A stretch of 64,000 nucleotides of DNA from Candidatus Harpocratesius repetitus (GCA_021498095.1 JAIZWK010000001.1:2343666-2407665); one strand, 5' to 3'; positions 27,511 through 36,825 are shown, counted from the stretch's first letter. The notes: a model not told the origin generated them from the sequence alone. Program-made: numbers and translations.

Positions 27511-28221
27511 ATGGTGAAGAAAAAGACAAAAAAAAGATTAAAAAAAAAAAAACCTATCAGCAAAAATAATCGACCTATGATCCATGAATATTTTGGCTTA
27601 GATGCTGAAGCATATGCTCATTCACAGTGGATGGAACGAAATCAGAGAAAAACAACTCTGAAAGCCATTGAATTATTAAATACTTCACCGTACTTTGAAA
27701 TGGAATATAATTCTGAAACAAAAAAAGAAGAAATAGGAGATTCATACATTGAATCTAAATTATGTCTGGATTTAGGATGCGGTTCTGGGTTTTCGAGTTT
27801 AGAATTAATTCATTTCTTTTCGCGGGTCATTGGTTTGGATTTTTCAAGAGATATGATTAAATTTATTCCTAATAATAATTCTCTTCATTTAGTTCAAGCA
27901 GATCTACGGGCTCTACCATTTCGCTCCAATCTTTTCTCTACGGTTATATCAATTTCTGCATATAATTTTGTGAGTGAAGGTGCTAAAAATAAAAATCAAA
28001 TTAATCGACAGATTTACCAAGCTTTTAAAGATCTCATTTATTGTATTGGTGATTTAGGCAAAATTGTAATTGAATTTTATCCCACTCCCTTAGAAGAAGA
28101 AATCTTTTTTCAAGTTTTAAAAAAATTCCCCATACAAGGTGGAATGTTAAAAACAGATCCTGGAACACGTAAAGAAAAAAAATTTTTACTATTGCGAAAA
28201 ATTTCATCAGATCTCGATTAA
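27511..28221 (+). CDS. Bud23-like SAM methyltransferase (gene 2)
   Basis: A 236-residue paralog of the preceding gene. A basic N-terminal tail of about 20 Lys/Arg-rich residues, suited to RNA binding, precedes MIHEYFGLDAEAYAHSQWME. Motif I is CLDLGCGSGFSSLEL, followed by VIGLDFSRDM, ISISAYNFV (Bud23: ISISAVQW), IVIEFYPTPLEEEIF and a KKFLLLRK end. The ATG at 27511, preceded by GGAG, is chosen over upstream in-frame TTG. It is co-transcribed with gene 1. The SAVQW signature is altered here, so the target site or partner probably differs. Confidence 0.75.
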   Translation: MVKKKTKKRLKKKKPISKNNRPMIHEYFGLDAEAYAHSQWMERNQRKTTLKAIELLNTSPYFEMEYNSETKKEEIGDSYIESKLCLDLGCGSGFSSLELIHFFSRVIGLDFSRDMIKFIPNNNSLHLVQADLRALPFRSNLFSTVISISAYNFVSEGAKNKNQINRQIYQAFKDLIYCIGDLGKIVIEFYPTPLEEEIFFQVLKKFPIQGGMLKTDPGTRKEKKFLLLRKISSDLD

Positions 28222-28262
28222 TTCTAACAAACGATTAATCTTGATTATATTTCATCAAAAAT

Positions 28263-28275
28263 CGAAATATTTAAA
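28263..28275 (+). promoter_or_regulatory. Candidate BRE/TATA promoter upstream of structured region and uS10
   Basis: CGAAATATTTAAA fits an archaeal BRE plus TATA box. Transcription would start near 28298, producing an RNA that contains the nested hairpins at 28358-28456 and possibly reads on into uS10. Pattern match only. Confidence 0.4.
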
Positions 28276-28357
28276 GGGAATCCCCAAATATAACCGCAAA
28301 TTTTTTTTACATTCAAATATTTTATCAAATTAGTTAGTTTGGCGAAAGAATTAAAAA

Positions 28358-28456
28358 CTCTTTTGCGGGTATGTTGAAAGGAGAGTCTCAATGTGAATAA
28401 GTTTTCTTTTTCACAAGCCGTTCTCTCTTTTCTTTTTAACCTAGCTGGCAAAAGAG
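28358..28456 (+). ncRNA. Candidate structured RNA or uS10 leader, three nested helices
   Basis: Three nested complementary pairs. The outer is CTCTTTTGC (28358-28366) with GCAAAAGAG (28448-28456), 9 of 9. The middle is AAAGGAGAG (28377-28385) with CTCTCTTTT (28423-28431), 8 plus one G-U. The inner is TGTGAA (28392-28397) with TTCACA (28410-28415), 6 of 6. The single G-U pair favours the plus strand. The segment is less AT-rich than its surroundings and sits between the methyltransferase pair and uS10. It could be an autoregulatory leader or an independent RNA; no known family is recognised. Confidence 0.4.
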
Positions 28457-28505
28457 AATCTCCGTCAACCCAAATTAGAAAAAATTACAAAATTTGTGAT
28501 ATAAT

Positions 28506-28811
28506 ATGCAAAGAGCCCGCATTCGTTTAAGTTCTCCTGATTTAGATGCATTACAAGAAGTTATTAATGAAATTAATCGCGTTGTAACCAAAACTGGTGT
28601 AAAGCAATACGGTCCTGTTCCATTACCAACAAAAAAATTGACAATTCCAACACGAAAAACTCCATGTGGTCAAGGAACATCAACATGGGAAACTTGGGAG
28701 CTTCGGATTCATAAACGCTTGATTGATATTAATGCTGATGAACGATCCATGATATTGATTATGAAGATCATTTTTCCAGAAAGCGTTTTAGTAGAAATTG
28801 AATTAATCTAA
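28506..28811 (+). CDS. rps10: Ribosomal protein uS10
   Basis: Small-subunit ribosomal protein of 101 residues. Family text includes ARIRLSSPDLDALQEVINEI at the start, KQYGPVPLPTKKLTIPTRKT in the middle, and WETWELRIHKRLIDI near the end; length and start are standard for the archaeal protein. In most archaea it follows EF-1A; here it is alone behind a possible structured leader. Confidence 0.95.
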   Translation: MQRARIRLSSPDLDALQEVINEINRVVTKTGVKQYGPVPLPTKKLTIPTRKTPCGQGTSTWETWELRIHKRLIDINADERSMILIMKIIFPESVLVEIELI

Positions 28812-29073
28812 TTCTCCTTTTTTTAAGGAATTCTCAAAGAAAAATTTTTTCTTACTTTTCAAATTTTTAATCTTCAATAATAGTGCTACTATGATAAGAT
28901 CGTATTAGTGAAGAAATTTTACAAATAATTTACCAATAAATCTAAGAGAATTTGCCAAAAACATTATTCGATATATTAAAACATAAAGTTGATTTATTTA
29001 AAAGAAATCGTAAAATAAAAAATCATAAAGGGACATCCCAATTAATATATATTTAAAAAGAGGATGAAAAATA

Positions 29074-29904
29074 ATGAGTAACGAAAATACAAAAATCACT
29101 AATATTGAAAAAAATTCGCAAAATGTTCTTACTCAACGATTATCTGATGAAAAAATTATTAGAAGCTTTTTTATTCCTTATAGAACCACTTCACTCTTCG
29201 GATTTATTATTTGGATTTTATTATTACTTTTCCCTATTATTTTACTGATTATTAGTAATAGATCTGATGATATCTCTAAGAATACACAAATTTTTCTTGA
29301 TGTTGTATTGGGAATATGGATAATATTTATGATTTCTTTGTTATTTTTCATAGGATATGGAAAGAAATACTTAATTCTAACCAACAAGCGCGTAATCTAT
29401 AAATCAGAATATAACTTATTATTTCTGAAAAAATTTCGTATGATTCGTGAATTTTCAACCAAGATTTCAGATGTTTTGATCGTTGAACGTAATCAATATC
29501 GTTATCCTGATATTCAAATAATGATCTTAGGAGGATTTATGCTTTTAACAAGTGTAGTTTTTTGGATATTTGAAAAAGTTGCAGATATAGCTAACATTTT
29601 GACAGTACAAGAAAGTAATTGGCTTAACTTAACAACTATTACCACTTTAGCAATAGGTGGAGTATTATTACTTTTAAATGTATTTTTCTTTTCACGCAAA
29701 CATTTTAAAGTTGTTTTAGTCATCGGTCAAACATTTCCGCTTCCAAAAATTATGGGCCGGTTTTTTTCTTTCAATGCCAAATCAGGATATTGGGTTATTG
29801 GAGGACATAGTAAAGATGCAAAAAAAATGTATGAACAATTTCACAATTTGTTATTTGAAATGCAGGAATCATATATTAAATCGACTAAAAAAGATATAGA
29901 ATAA
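29074..29904 (+). CDS. Membrane protein with bPH2-like domain
   Basis: A 276-residue membrane protein. Two hydrophobic hairpins are visible: residues about 36-62 and 72-95 before, and 150-170 and 188-208 within, a domain with the bacterial PH2 signature YLILTNKRVIYKSEYN and ISDVLIVERNQ. The C-terminus has the PH-domain-like end (GHSKDAKKMYEQFHNLLFEM). Such proteins are usually small membrane-associated scaffolds; the ligand is unknown. A 260-base AT-rich spacer precedes it, with AGAGGATG before the ATG. Confidence 0.72.
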   Translation: MSNENTKITNIEKNSQNVLTQRLSDEKIIRSFFIPYRTTSLFGFIIWILLLLFPIILLIISNRSDDISKNTQIFLDVVLGIWIIFMISLLFFIGYGKKYLILTNKRVIYKSEYNLLFLKKFRMIREFSTKISDVLIVERNQYRYPDIQIMILGGFMLLTSVVFWIFEKVADIANILTVQESNWLNLTTITTLAIGGVLLLLNVFFFSRKHFKVVLVIGQTFPLPKIMGRFFSFNAKSGYWVIGGHSKDAKKMYEQFHNLLFEMQESYIKSTKKDIE

Positions 29905-30021
29905 ACCAAAATTTTTTTTTCAATTTTCCCCGCGCAATTAAATTAACTCCTTCTTCTAATAAGAAATGCTTATAAAAATGAATAATATTGACCAAATTGA
30001 CAACTAAATTGAAAAAAGAAA

Positions 30022-31488
30022 CAGTCTTCAAGGTTATAATCTAAACGAATCAATACGACAATAAGCGAAGACCGAAACAGTTTTGAAGGGAAAGGAGAAA
30101 ATTTATTTGATAGATTATGAGTTCTTTTACAGAAACGACGATTCCCCAATCGTCCCTCCCACCTTTCCCTATAAATTTATTTCTCCGTGGAGAATTTAAA
30201 TCTTATGTTAACAAGTTGGTGGGTCGATCGGAAATCGCTCAGAAATTTCGTCCAAGACTGTATACCTATTGTGATTTCATTTTAGTCAAACTATACGCTT
30301 TAGCCAGCAAGAAATCCATCGAATATGCTTCAAATTATCTTAAGAAAAAACTTTCTAAGCACTACCGAAAGAAATTTAATCTTAAATTGAAGGACTTTCG
30401 CGATGGAGTTCGTAAGAGACGGTTAGTCCCTCATCAGACTGATGTTGATAAATTCTTTAGGCTATTATCTGAGAAAGATATTCACTTTATCTTCGGAAAC
30501 CTTTTAAACCATGTGAATCAAAAGATTCGAAGTCATTCGATTGGTGGGTCAAAAATGCGGTTGCTGGTCGACAACACAGAGTATCCGTACTATGGAAAAC
30601 CTAGACCGCCTTTTGAAGTTGGAACTCATAAACAACCGGGAACTCGTAAAGCCCGTTTGTTTCAAGGCATAGCAATTCAAGGATGTGGTATGACTCTGTT
30701 TTCAGAATTCCGACTCCTTCGCCACAAACAATACCGTGCAAAACATATTGGACTTTCCGCAAAATGGCTCAAATTTCAAGGATTTAACCTCAGTTATGCG
30801 CTAATGGACCGCGAATTCTACCGCGCTTCGCTTATCAAAGAATTAAAAGATCAAAAACTTCCCGTTTTAATTCCTGCTAAAAAATTCCATAAAGTTAAGA
30901 GGCTTTTCAAGGAATTTTTGTATGGTAAAAAGGGATTATGTGAAAAATATCTGTTCGCACAGAGTCCAAAGACCAAACCTTGGCCGAGCTCCGTTTATGT
31001 GAATTTAGTATTAACTGCACATCGAAGTAAATCAGCTTTGCAGGTTCGTGAGCAATTCCGCAGAAAAAAACTTGCGCTTGATGAAGCGGTTGAAGAAATT
31101 GAAGGTTTTTTTACCACTCTTCATCCTCGAAAGAATTTAGCTCGATGGAGCTGCTGGCTCTCCAGAACTTATAAAAAAAGATGGTTCGAAGAAACTAGAT
31201 TTCGCATGCTTAATTCTATCCATGAATCGTTCCGAAATCACCATCCCTTCCCACAATTAGCTCAGATATATCTGAGAGCATATATTTTTAACTGTTGGCA
31301 ATTTTACCGCAAACAACAAATCAAATGTCACACTAAATTATGGGAAACGAGTTTAAATGTTTATCAATCAAGCTTAACTGAGGTGATCGAGAGGGAGATG
31401 CTTAAAAATACTAAAGAAAATGTGTGGTTTTTACAAAAAGAAAAAAGGAGGTTGTTCTTTGAAGTTTAGAACATAACCTTAAAGACTG
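30022..31488 (+). mobile_element. IS4-superfamily insertion sequence
   Basis: The element has inverted ends of about 24 bp: left AGTCTTCAAGGTTATAATCT and onward from 30023, right its complement ending at 31487 with about four mismatches. It encloses one complete DDE transposase. Both flanks contain GAAAAAAGAAA (30011-30021, and 31492-31502 displaced by three bases), so a target duplication is likely but not exact. The coding part is richer in G+C than neighbouring genes. It appears intact and possibly active. Confidence 0.85.
30117..31469 (+). CDS. IS4-type DDE transposase
   Basis: A 450-residue transposase. Catalytic acidic residues are visible as Asp152 (LLVDNTEYP), Asp231 (LMDREFYR) and Glu359. 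The last lies in the YREK signature typical of IS4 enzymes, Y352-x2-R355-x3-E359, where the final Lys position holds Asn instead. An N-terminal helical part and basic surface are as expected. It is the only gene of the element and has no frameshift or stop, so it may be functional. GGAGAAAA lies upstream of the ATG. Confidence 0.9.
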   Translation: MSSFTETTIPQSSLPPFPINLFLRGEFKSYVNKLVGRSEIAQKFRPRLYTYCDFILVKLYALASKKSIEYASNYLKKKLSKHYRKKFNLKLKDFRDGVRKRRLVPHQTDVDKFFRLLSEKDIHFIFGNLLNHVNQKIRSHSIGGSKMRLLVDNTEYPYYGKPRPPFEVGTHKQPGTRKARLFQGIAIQGCGMTLFSEFRLLRHKQYRAKHIGLSAKWLKFQGFNLSYALMDREFYRASLIKELKDQKLPVLIPAKKFHKVKRLFKEFLYGKKGLCEKYLFAQSPKTKPWPSSVYVNLVLTAHRSKSALQVREQFRRKKLALDEAVEEIEGFFTTLHPRKNLARWSCWLSRTYKKRWFEETRFRMLNSIHESFRNHHPFPQLAQIYLRAYIFNCWQFYRKQQIKCHTKLWETSLNVYQSSLTEVIEREMLKNTKENVWFLQKEKRRLFFEV

Positions 31489-31525
31489 GAAGAAAAAAGA
31501 AAAAAGAAAAAGTTCATTTATTCAT

Positions 31526-33301
31526 TTATTTTCGGCGTTTTATGTAATACACTATAGCAAACAAGGAAAGAAGAGATGCAAAACTAATCATGCTTACAGG
31601 AGCTCCGGGGATATTTGAGAAAAATCCTCCATCTAAATCACGGTTTTCTCCTATTTCTCCATCTTGTATTTGCTCAGCTGTTGGTGTTTCATATCCCTCA
31701 CGAACGATTGATTGAGAAATCGAATACGTAACAGTTTCGCCATCAATATCAAATTCTGTTATTGATGTGTTATCAAATGCAATAGTTAAATCGATATATT
31801 GAGCAAATGAAGCTAAAACCATATCACTATTATATTCAATTGCAAATGAAATTGAAACTGCTGAGTTGTTGTAATCAATGCCTTGATTTACTAATTGAGT
31901 TGCTAGATCTTCTTCTAAATCTCCATCAGTATAATTTAAAAGATCTTGTAATGCATCAAAATCGATTCCACTTGACGACCAAACAAAGCCGATTGATTGC
32001 TTATCAACATGGAATGATGAGATTCCTCCAATTTCAAACAAATCTTGAATAGAGTGATCAAAAACAGATATATCTTCTCCTTCTTGTTCTGCGTATTGTG
32101 CAGAAAAATTATAGACATCTAATCCCCAATTATACCAATCTAAAAAGCTAAAATCTGTAGGGTAACATAGTTCAACGCTTGAAAATAGACTGAATATTGA
32201 GTAATATCCTAAAAATCCATTAAGGGGTATTGGGAGATAATGATTGTCTGGTAATGCTGGAAATACGGTTCCATCATCAAGGGGGTCTACAGATAAATCA
32301 ATTGCGTCTGTAACATTATCTAAGTAAGTGTGAATTGATATAAGTAAGTCTTCAAATTCTTCAGCTTCAACTTCATTTAATTCAGTAATTGATTCGTTTA
32401 AGCCAGATTGAACATCATCATAAAAATCAGGATCAAAATATGGTTTAAATGTTGAATTTAAGTCTTCAAGTTTTCCTGCCAAATATGCTGAAGGTAAAAC
32501 CCAATTATCGTCATTTCCCATCATAAAAGATCCTTCGATAATATCATTGGACATATTATCTTTCTGTAAATCAAGATTATAGATATCACTTATGCTGAAT
32601 TTTAAATCAACTTCCGTAGAGATAAAATCTAAAAGATCCCCCATAAAATGTGAGAAATTAAAACTATTGGAGAAAACATCTTGACCTTCATTACTTTCAA
32701 TTTCATCGACAATATAGCCTCCTACTTCATTATAAAACTTTGAACTAGCTTGTAAATCAATATTATTAATCGCAGTATATATTAAATCGTCACCAGTTTC
32801 AATTCCATAACTAAATTTAGTTTCTCCTTTTGGATCAAAAATAGTTATTCTAAGTGTATAAGTTGCATCATTTGTGTTCCAAAAAGAATTATGGCATTGA
32901 ATGTATATCATTAATGTAAATTCATCTGCATAATATGAAACCTTTCCCTTATTTTCATAATTATCATCAGTATAGTATGAAAAAGATTCACTATCTAAAT
33001 AGGTTTCATTTTCATTATACAATTGAAGATAAAAGTAATTTGCATTATCTGAATCAGTTACTTCCATTTCTACAGAGATTGCCATCCCTTCTGTAAGTTC
33101 AATTTTAAACCAATCATCATCATCTGTTGTTGATGATAAAGTTAAACCAGTATGTTCTCCTGTAGTGATAAGAGCCGCATTCTCTAAATCATTATTTGGT
33201 TCATAATCACTATCATCTAGTGCACGTGTATAGATGGGTGAAAAATAACTTGCCATCAATAGCACTAATAATACTGTTGATATTTTTATTGTTTTTCTCA
33301 T
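31526..33301 (-). CDS. Secreted surface protein with PPC-like domain and IPGAP-type C-terminal anchor
   Basis: A 591-residue exported protein. A signal peptide spans residues 1-27 (ISTVLLVLLMASYFSPIYT). A PPC-like beta domain covers about 33-150 (YEPNNDLENAALI, DDDDWFKIEL). A long acidic, Asp/Asn/Tyr-rich region of unknown fold follows. The C-terminus is IPGAP, a membrane helix and KRRK. The tail has the same layout as that of the surface protein at 13632-15695, pointing to a shared sorting or anchoring route. Substrate and role are unknown. Confidence 0.85.
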   Translation of the reverse strand: MRKTIKISTVLLVLLMASYFSPIYTRALDDSDYEPNNDLENAALITTGEHTGLTLSSTTDDDDWFKIELTEGMAISVEMEVTDSDNANYFYLQLYNENETYLDSESFSYYTDDNYENKGKVSYYADEFTLMIYIQCHNSFWNTNDATYTLRITIFDPKGETKFSYGIETGDDLIYTAINNIDLQASSKFYNEVGGYIVDEIESNEGQDVFSNSFNFSHFMGDLLDFISTEVDLKFSISDIYNLDLQKDNMSNDIIEGSFMMGNDDNWVLPSAYLAGKLEDLNSTFKPYFDPDFYDDVQSGLNESITELNEVEAEEFEDLLISIHTYLDNVTDAIDLSVDPLDDGTVFPALPDNHYLPIPLNGFLGYYSIFSLFSSVELCYPTDFSFLDWYNWGLDVYNFSAQYAEQEGEDISVFDHSIQDLFEIGGISSFHVDKQSIGFVWSSSGIDFDALQDLLNYTDGDLEEDLATQLVNQGIDYNNSAVSISFAIEYNSDMVLASFAQYIDLTIAFDNTSITEFDIDGETVTYSISQSIVREGYETPTAEQIQDGEIGENRDLDGGFFSNIPGAPVSMISFASLLSLFAIVYYIKRRK

Positions 33302-33466
33302 GAATAAAATTCACCTGGACATTAAATGTCAAAGGAATAAATAATGAATTTGACTTTTAAATTTATGTTGACACTTTTAAATAATTAAGTAAAGTATTCA
33401 AAAAATGCTTAAATAGAAATAAAATAATTGTGAAGTGTTTAAATTTCCAGATGAGAAAGGTTACCT

Positions 33467-34375
33467 ATGTGGTTAGAATTATTTGAATGGATGATTGTTA
33501 TTATATATTTATTTACCGTGATTGGCTTAATTTTGAATAAAAATGGAATTGTTTTAAGTGAATTAATTGGTGGAACTCTATTTGGTTTAATGCTTGAATA
33601 TTTGAACATTGCTCTATTTCATGGTTATACTTATCATGTAGGATTTCTGTTTCAGATTGGAAATCCTCCTAATAATGTTCCAATTGTTATTGGACTAGCT
33701 TGGGGTTTATTGGGAATAACAACATCTGAACTCAGTGAAAGATTTCAGATTCCTGAAATTCTTCAAATTCTCATGTCTGTTATTTTAGCAGTTTCTTATG
33801 ATTTATTTTTAGATGTGATTGTAATTCGGCTTGAAGGTGGTTTCTGGGTTTGGGGAGGCTTTGCAATAGATTGGACTATTAACTCTGAAGCGTTATTTGG
33901 AATTCCTTGGGGTAATTTTATAGGTTGGTTTTTTGTAATGTTCTATTTCGGTCTTTTTAGAAAAATTGGACGGAAATTTCTAAAAGATATTAATTGGAAA
34001 CAAAATCTTATTCGTATATTTGCAATTCCAATCTTGTCAGATGGGTTATTATTATTCACTTTCTTTCTTATTGGAATTTTAGGATTACATCATTATGGTG
34101 CGATTCTCTTTTTAATTCTTTTTTTAGGGAGTTTTATTTCTGTTATAAGTTTTATTATTATTAAGCATCCATCAATTCACTATGTGAAACAATCTTTTTC
34201 ATTGTTCTTTTGGATATCAATTTATGTATATCTGATTGTAATTTCTTTAATTATGAATTATTGGTCTCAAATTCCTATTTATTTAAGTTTTTGTATGATA
34301 CTAATAATTGGAACAATAATTCTTGATCTTTTATCAATTAAAAAAAATAAAAAGCATGATGATTCAAAGAAATGA
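33467..34375 (+). CDS. Polytopic membrane protein, CruF-like (DUF422)
   Basis: A 302-residue integral membrane protein with about eight helices. Family-type phrases include LIGGTLFGLMLEYLN, VPIVIGLAWGLLG, YDLFLDVIVIRLEGGFWVWG and the GIPWGNFIGWFFVMF segment, which match the pattern of CruF carotenoid hydratases (GxxxE, D-x-x-x-DP-like, W-x-W, FGIP-x-N-x-x-GW). It could hydrate a carotenoid or act on another polyprenoid. No other carotenoid gene is nearby, so the substrate remains open. It is a single gene. Confidence 0.65.
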   Translation: MWLELFEWMIVIIYLFTVIGLILNKNGIVLSELIGGTLFGLMLEYLNIALFHGYTYHVGFLFQIGNPPNNVPIVIGLAWGLLGITTSELSERFQIPEILQILMSVILAVSYDLFLDVIVIRLEGGFWVWGGFAIDWTINSEALFGIPWGNFIGWFFVMFYFGLFRKIGRKFLKDINWKQNLIRIFAIPILSDGLLLFTFFLIGILGLHHYGAILFLILFLGSFISVISFIIIKHPSIHYVKQSFSLFFWISIYVYLIVISLIMNYWSQIPIYLSFCMILIIGTIILDLLSIKKNKKHDDSKK

Positions 34376-34498
34376 GAAAGATGTGAGAAAGATGTGAAAA
34401 AGACATTAAAAGATAAGAAGAATATATAGATTACACTTTGAAAATAGACCAAAAAAATTTTTTTGAATTATTTTTTGAAATTTCTTCATTTTTTATGA

Positions 34499-34786
34499 GG
34501 TTCTAGCAACTTCTTTATTTTTGACAGAATTTCCATTTTAATCTTTCATTTTCCGACAATAATCAATTCTATCCAAGAATTATTTCAGTCGGCAAAAATG
34601 AACTTTAGAAAATATAATTATGGGTCGATTTTTGACTATTTTTAATCATATTATAGTTGAATTTGATAAAAAAAGTTCTAAATTTCTGATCGACAAATTT
34701 CAAATTTGGATGGAATGTTGGTAAATGCGTAGATTATGCAGGATTTTTATTTTTTTATTAATCTATCAAATGTTGATAAAGGCTCT
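34499..34786 (+). mobile_element. MITE family B, solitary copy (288 bp)
   Basis: It starts GGTTCTAGCAAC and ends GTTGATAAAGGCTC, with no gene inside. It is the same element as the outer part of 15809-16412 but without the inserted family A copy, and has one AATT at the position where family A entered the other copy. The flanks (TATGA / TTATA) are similar but not identical. It fills most of the 480-base gap between the CruF-like gene and the serine hydrolase; the remainder is AT-rich and featureless. Confidence 0.82.
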
Positions 34787-34857
34787 TATATCAAATAATT
34801 ATTGCTAAACAAATTAATAAATCAATCATTTTATTATTATTAAAAGAGAAGAAAAAA

Positions 34858-36270
34858 ATGAATAACAGTTCATATAATTTTCAGGATTTAGATAAATATA
34901 TAAGAAAATACATGCGATCGGGGAAAATACCTGGTCTTGCAATTTCGATAATTAATAATGGACAAATCATTTATTCAAAAGGTTTTGGTGCCCGGGATTT
35001 GGAGAAAGGTCTTCCAATGACACCTCAAACATTGATAGGGATTGGCAGTGTGACTAAATCGTTTACAGCAATGGCAATAATGAAATTAGTTGAATCTGGA
35101 ATGCTTTCGTTGGATGATTCTGTTAGTAAATATCTACCTTATCCACCATTTTCTAATCATCAAAATGTTAAAATACGACATTTATTATCACATAGTTCTG
35201 GAATTCCTGCTTGTGATGCTAGTCTTTTTGAAATGTTTTATCTTTTTGGTGATTTTTCTAGAATTTGTCCTGTACAAACACGTGATGAATTTTTAGCTCA
35301 TATCTCAGATGCTGAAGAATATTTCTACTTTTCTCCAGGAGAACATTTCTTCTATAATAACGATATGTATGTTTGTCTTGGATTTATTATTGAAAATTTG
35401 ACTGGGCGCTCATATGCTGAATTTGTTAAATCAGAAATATTAGACCCATTACAAATGACCAATGTTGCGTTTACACCTGATCAGTTTAATAATCATTCAG
35501 AAAATAACCGCATGACAGGGTATCTTCCTAAATTAAAAGATAAAAAAACGGTTCCGATTAAAGCTCCCGTCCCAATTTTTAATGATTTACAAGCTCCAGG
35601 AGGTCTTTATGTATCGATGGAGGATATGATGCATTATACTGAATGCCTTCTGAATAAAGGGCGCTATAATAATATTCAATTAATTCAACCAAAATCAGTT
35701 GAAGAATTATGGACTCCCGTTATTAATACTCCTTATGGATATGGACCTCAACCAAAATACTGTTTAGGATGGGTAATTGATAAAGGAATAAATGGAATTC
35801 CCTATACAATAATACACCATGGAGGTGGTTTAGGAACTAGTTGTTCATTTCTTGCTTTAATTCCAGAATTAAAGATAGGTATCTCTATTGCTCAAAATAC
35901 TTGTATCGATTCTGTTGAAAAAGTAGGACGAGCTGCTATCGCATATTTATTAGGACAAAAACCTGAAATAATTTTCGAAGATTTTCGCCGAATTATTTTA
36001 TTAAAAGAAATATGCGGTGAATATATTGCTCCGTATGGAATGTACAGTATGAAAATTTCTGAGAAAAAAGGAATTATTAATGCACAATTGGAAATTGATG
36101 ATGGTGCTTTAGAATTTCCATTATTCTTAGAAAATTTTGATAAATTACAATTCGTAGTGTCTCAATCAATCTCTCCTAAGCCTATTTATGTGCAATTTTA
36201 TAGGGATTCTAAAAGTAATCTTATTAAATTTGCCACATTTGACAGATACATATACATGAAGCAAATATAA
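34858..36270 (+). CDS. Serine hydrolase, class C beta-lactamase / penicillin-binding family
   Basis: A 470-residue enzyme of the beta-lactamase-related serine hydrolases. The active-site SxxK is Ser64-Val-Thr-Lys67 in GIGSVTKSFTAM. The Tyr motif is YNN in FFYNNDMYVCLG, and the third motif is HHGGGLG. No signal peptide is visible, so it is cytoplasmic or exported by another route. The last 100 residues form a lipocalin-like C-terminal domain (GEYIAPYGMYSMKI). As archaea lack murein, it probably acts as an esterase or D-amino-acid peptidase. Confidence 0.88.
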   Translation: MNNSSYNFQDLDKYIRKYMRSGKIPGLAISIINNGQIIYSKGFGARDLEKGLPMTPQTLIGIGSVTKSFTAMAIMKLVESGMLSLDDSVSKYLPYPPFSNHQNVKIRHLLSHSSGIPACDASLFEMFYLFGDFSRICPVQTRDEFLAHISDAEEYFYFSPGEHFFYNNDMYVCLGFIIENLTGRSYAEFVKSEILDPLQMTNVAFTPDQFNNHSENNRMTGYLPKLKDKKTVPIKAPVPIFNDLQAPGGLYVSMEDMMHYTECLLNKGRYNNIQLIQPKSVEELWTPVINTPYGYGPQPKYCLGWVIDKGINGIPYTIIHHGGGLGTSCSFLALIPELKIGISIAQNTCIDSVEKVGRAAIAYLLGQKPEIIFEDFRRIILLKEICGEYIAPYGMYSMKISEKKGIINAQLEIDDGALEFPLFLENFDKLQFVVSQSISPKPIYVQFYRDSKSNLIKFATFDRYIYMKQI

Positions 36271-36339
36271 ATACATAAGAAGAATATATTTTATTTTTTG
36301 TTCTTAAAGCAAATATTCTTTCTTTTTTATGATTCAATT

Positions 36340-36651
36340 GAGGATGTTTTATCTTTTTGAATTTAAACGCTTTTTTGAATATCATTTACATATATCCGAC
36401 TTAAATTTGAAATATCGCAATTCTTTTTTTGTCGAACTCGATTTTTTCAAAGAATTTGTTAAAAATATACCATCCTGTTTATAAATTCTTCAATCTGATG
36501 TCGATTTTATTATAATTTTTGATTTGCATATCTTGAATTTAGCACCTTGGTAAAATCGACAAAAAATAAGGAAGGATATTTTAGATTTGAGTCGGGAGAA
36601 TTAAGATGATGAAATGAGAAACTTCGAATCTTTGAAATTTAAAATACCCTC
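36340..36651 (+). mobile_element. MITE family A, copy 3 (312 bp)
   Basis: Ends are GAGGATGTTTTA and, inverted, GAGGGTATTTTA; the target duplication AATT lies at 36336-36339 and 36652-36655. Length is identical to the copies at 3419 and 15980, and it is the same orientation as the first. It lies in the spacer between the serine hydrolase and the tRNA-Gly gene and disrupts nothing visible. Confidence 0.9.
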
Positions 36652-36753
36652 AATTTTCTTTTTGTGTTCTTTTTTTAGATATTTATTGAAAGTGCCATTT
36701 AATTTTTATTAGATGATTCGTTATTTCAACTCAAATATTCTAATGTTAAATAA

Positions 36754-36825
36754 GCGTCATTTGTATAGCGGTTAGTATGCTGGCTTCCCAAGCCAGCGAC
36801 CCGGGTTCAATTCCCGGATGACGCT
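36754..36825 (+). tRNA. tRNA-Gly (anticodon CCC)
   Basis: Acceptor stem GCGTCAT pairs with ATGACGC. The D-loop has AGCGGTTAG. The anticodon arm is CTGGC-TTCCCAA-GCCAG with anticodon CCC, and the T-arm is CCCGG-GTTCAAT-TCCCGG-like with GTTCAA. There is no intron and no encoded CCA. The discriminator base is T (U73), whereas archaeal and eukaryotic tRNA-Gly usually have A73. Confidence 0.95.

Noticed and set aside
28245..28451. 68-residue protein on the minus strand before uS10
   Set aside because: Composition is unlike neighbouring proteins and it coincides with the nested hairpins; a structured RNA or leader is a better reading.
30022..31488. IS4 element as the driver of the MITEs
   Set aside because: Its inverted ends (AGTCTTCAAGG) share nothing with the GAGG or GGTTCTAG ends of the MITE families, so it should not mobilise them.
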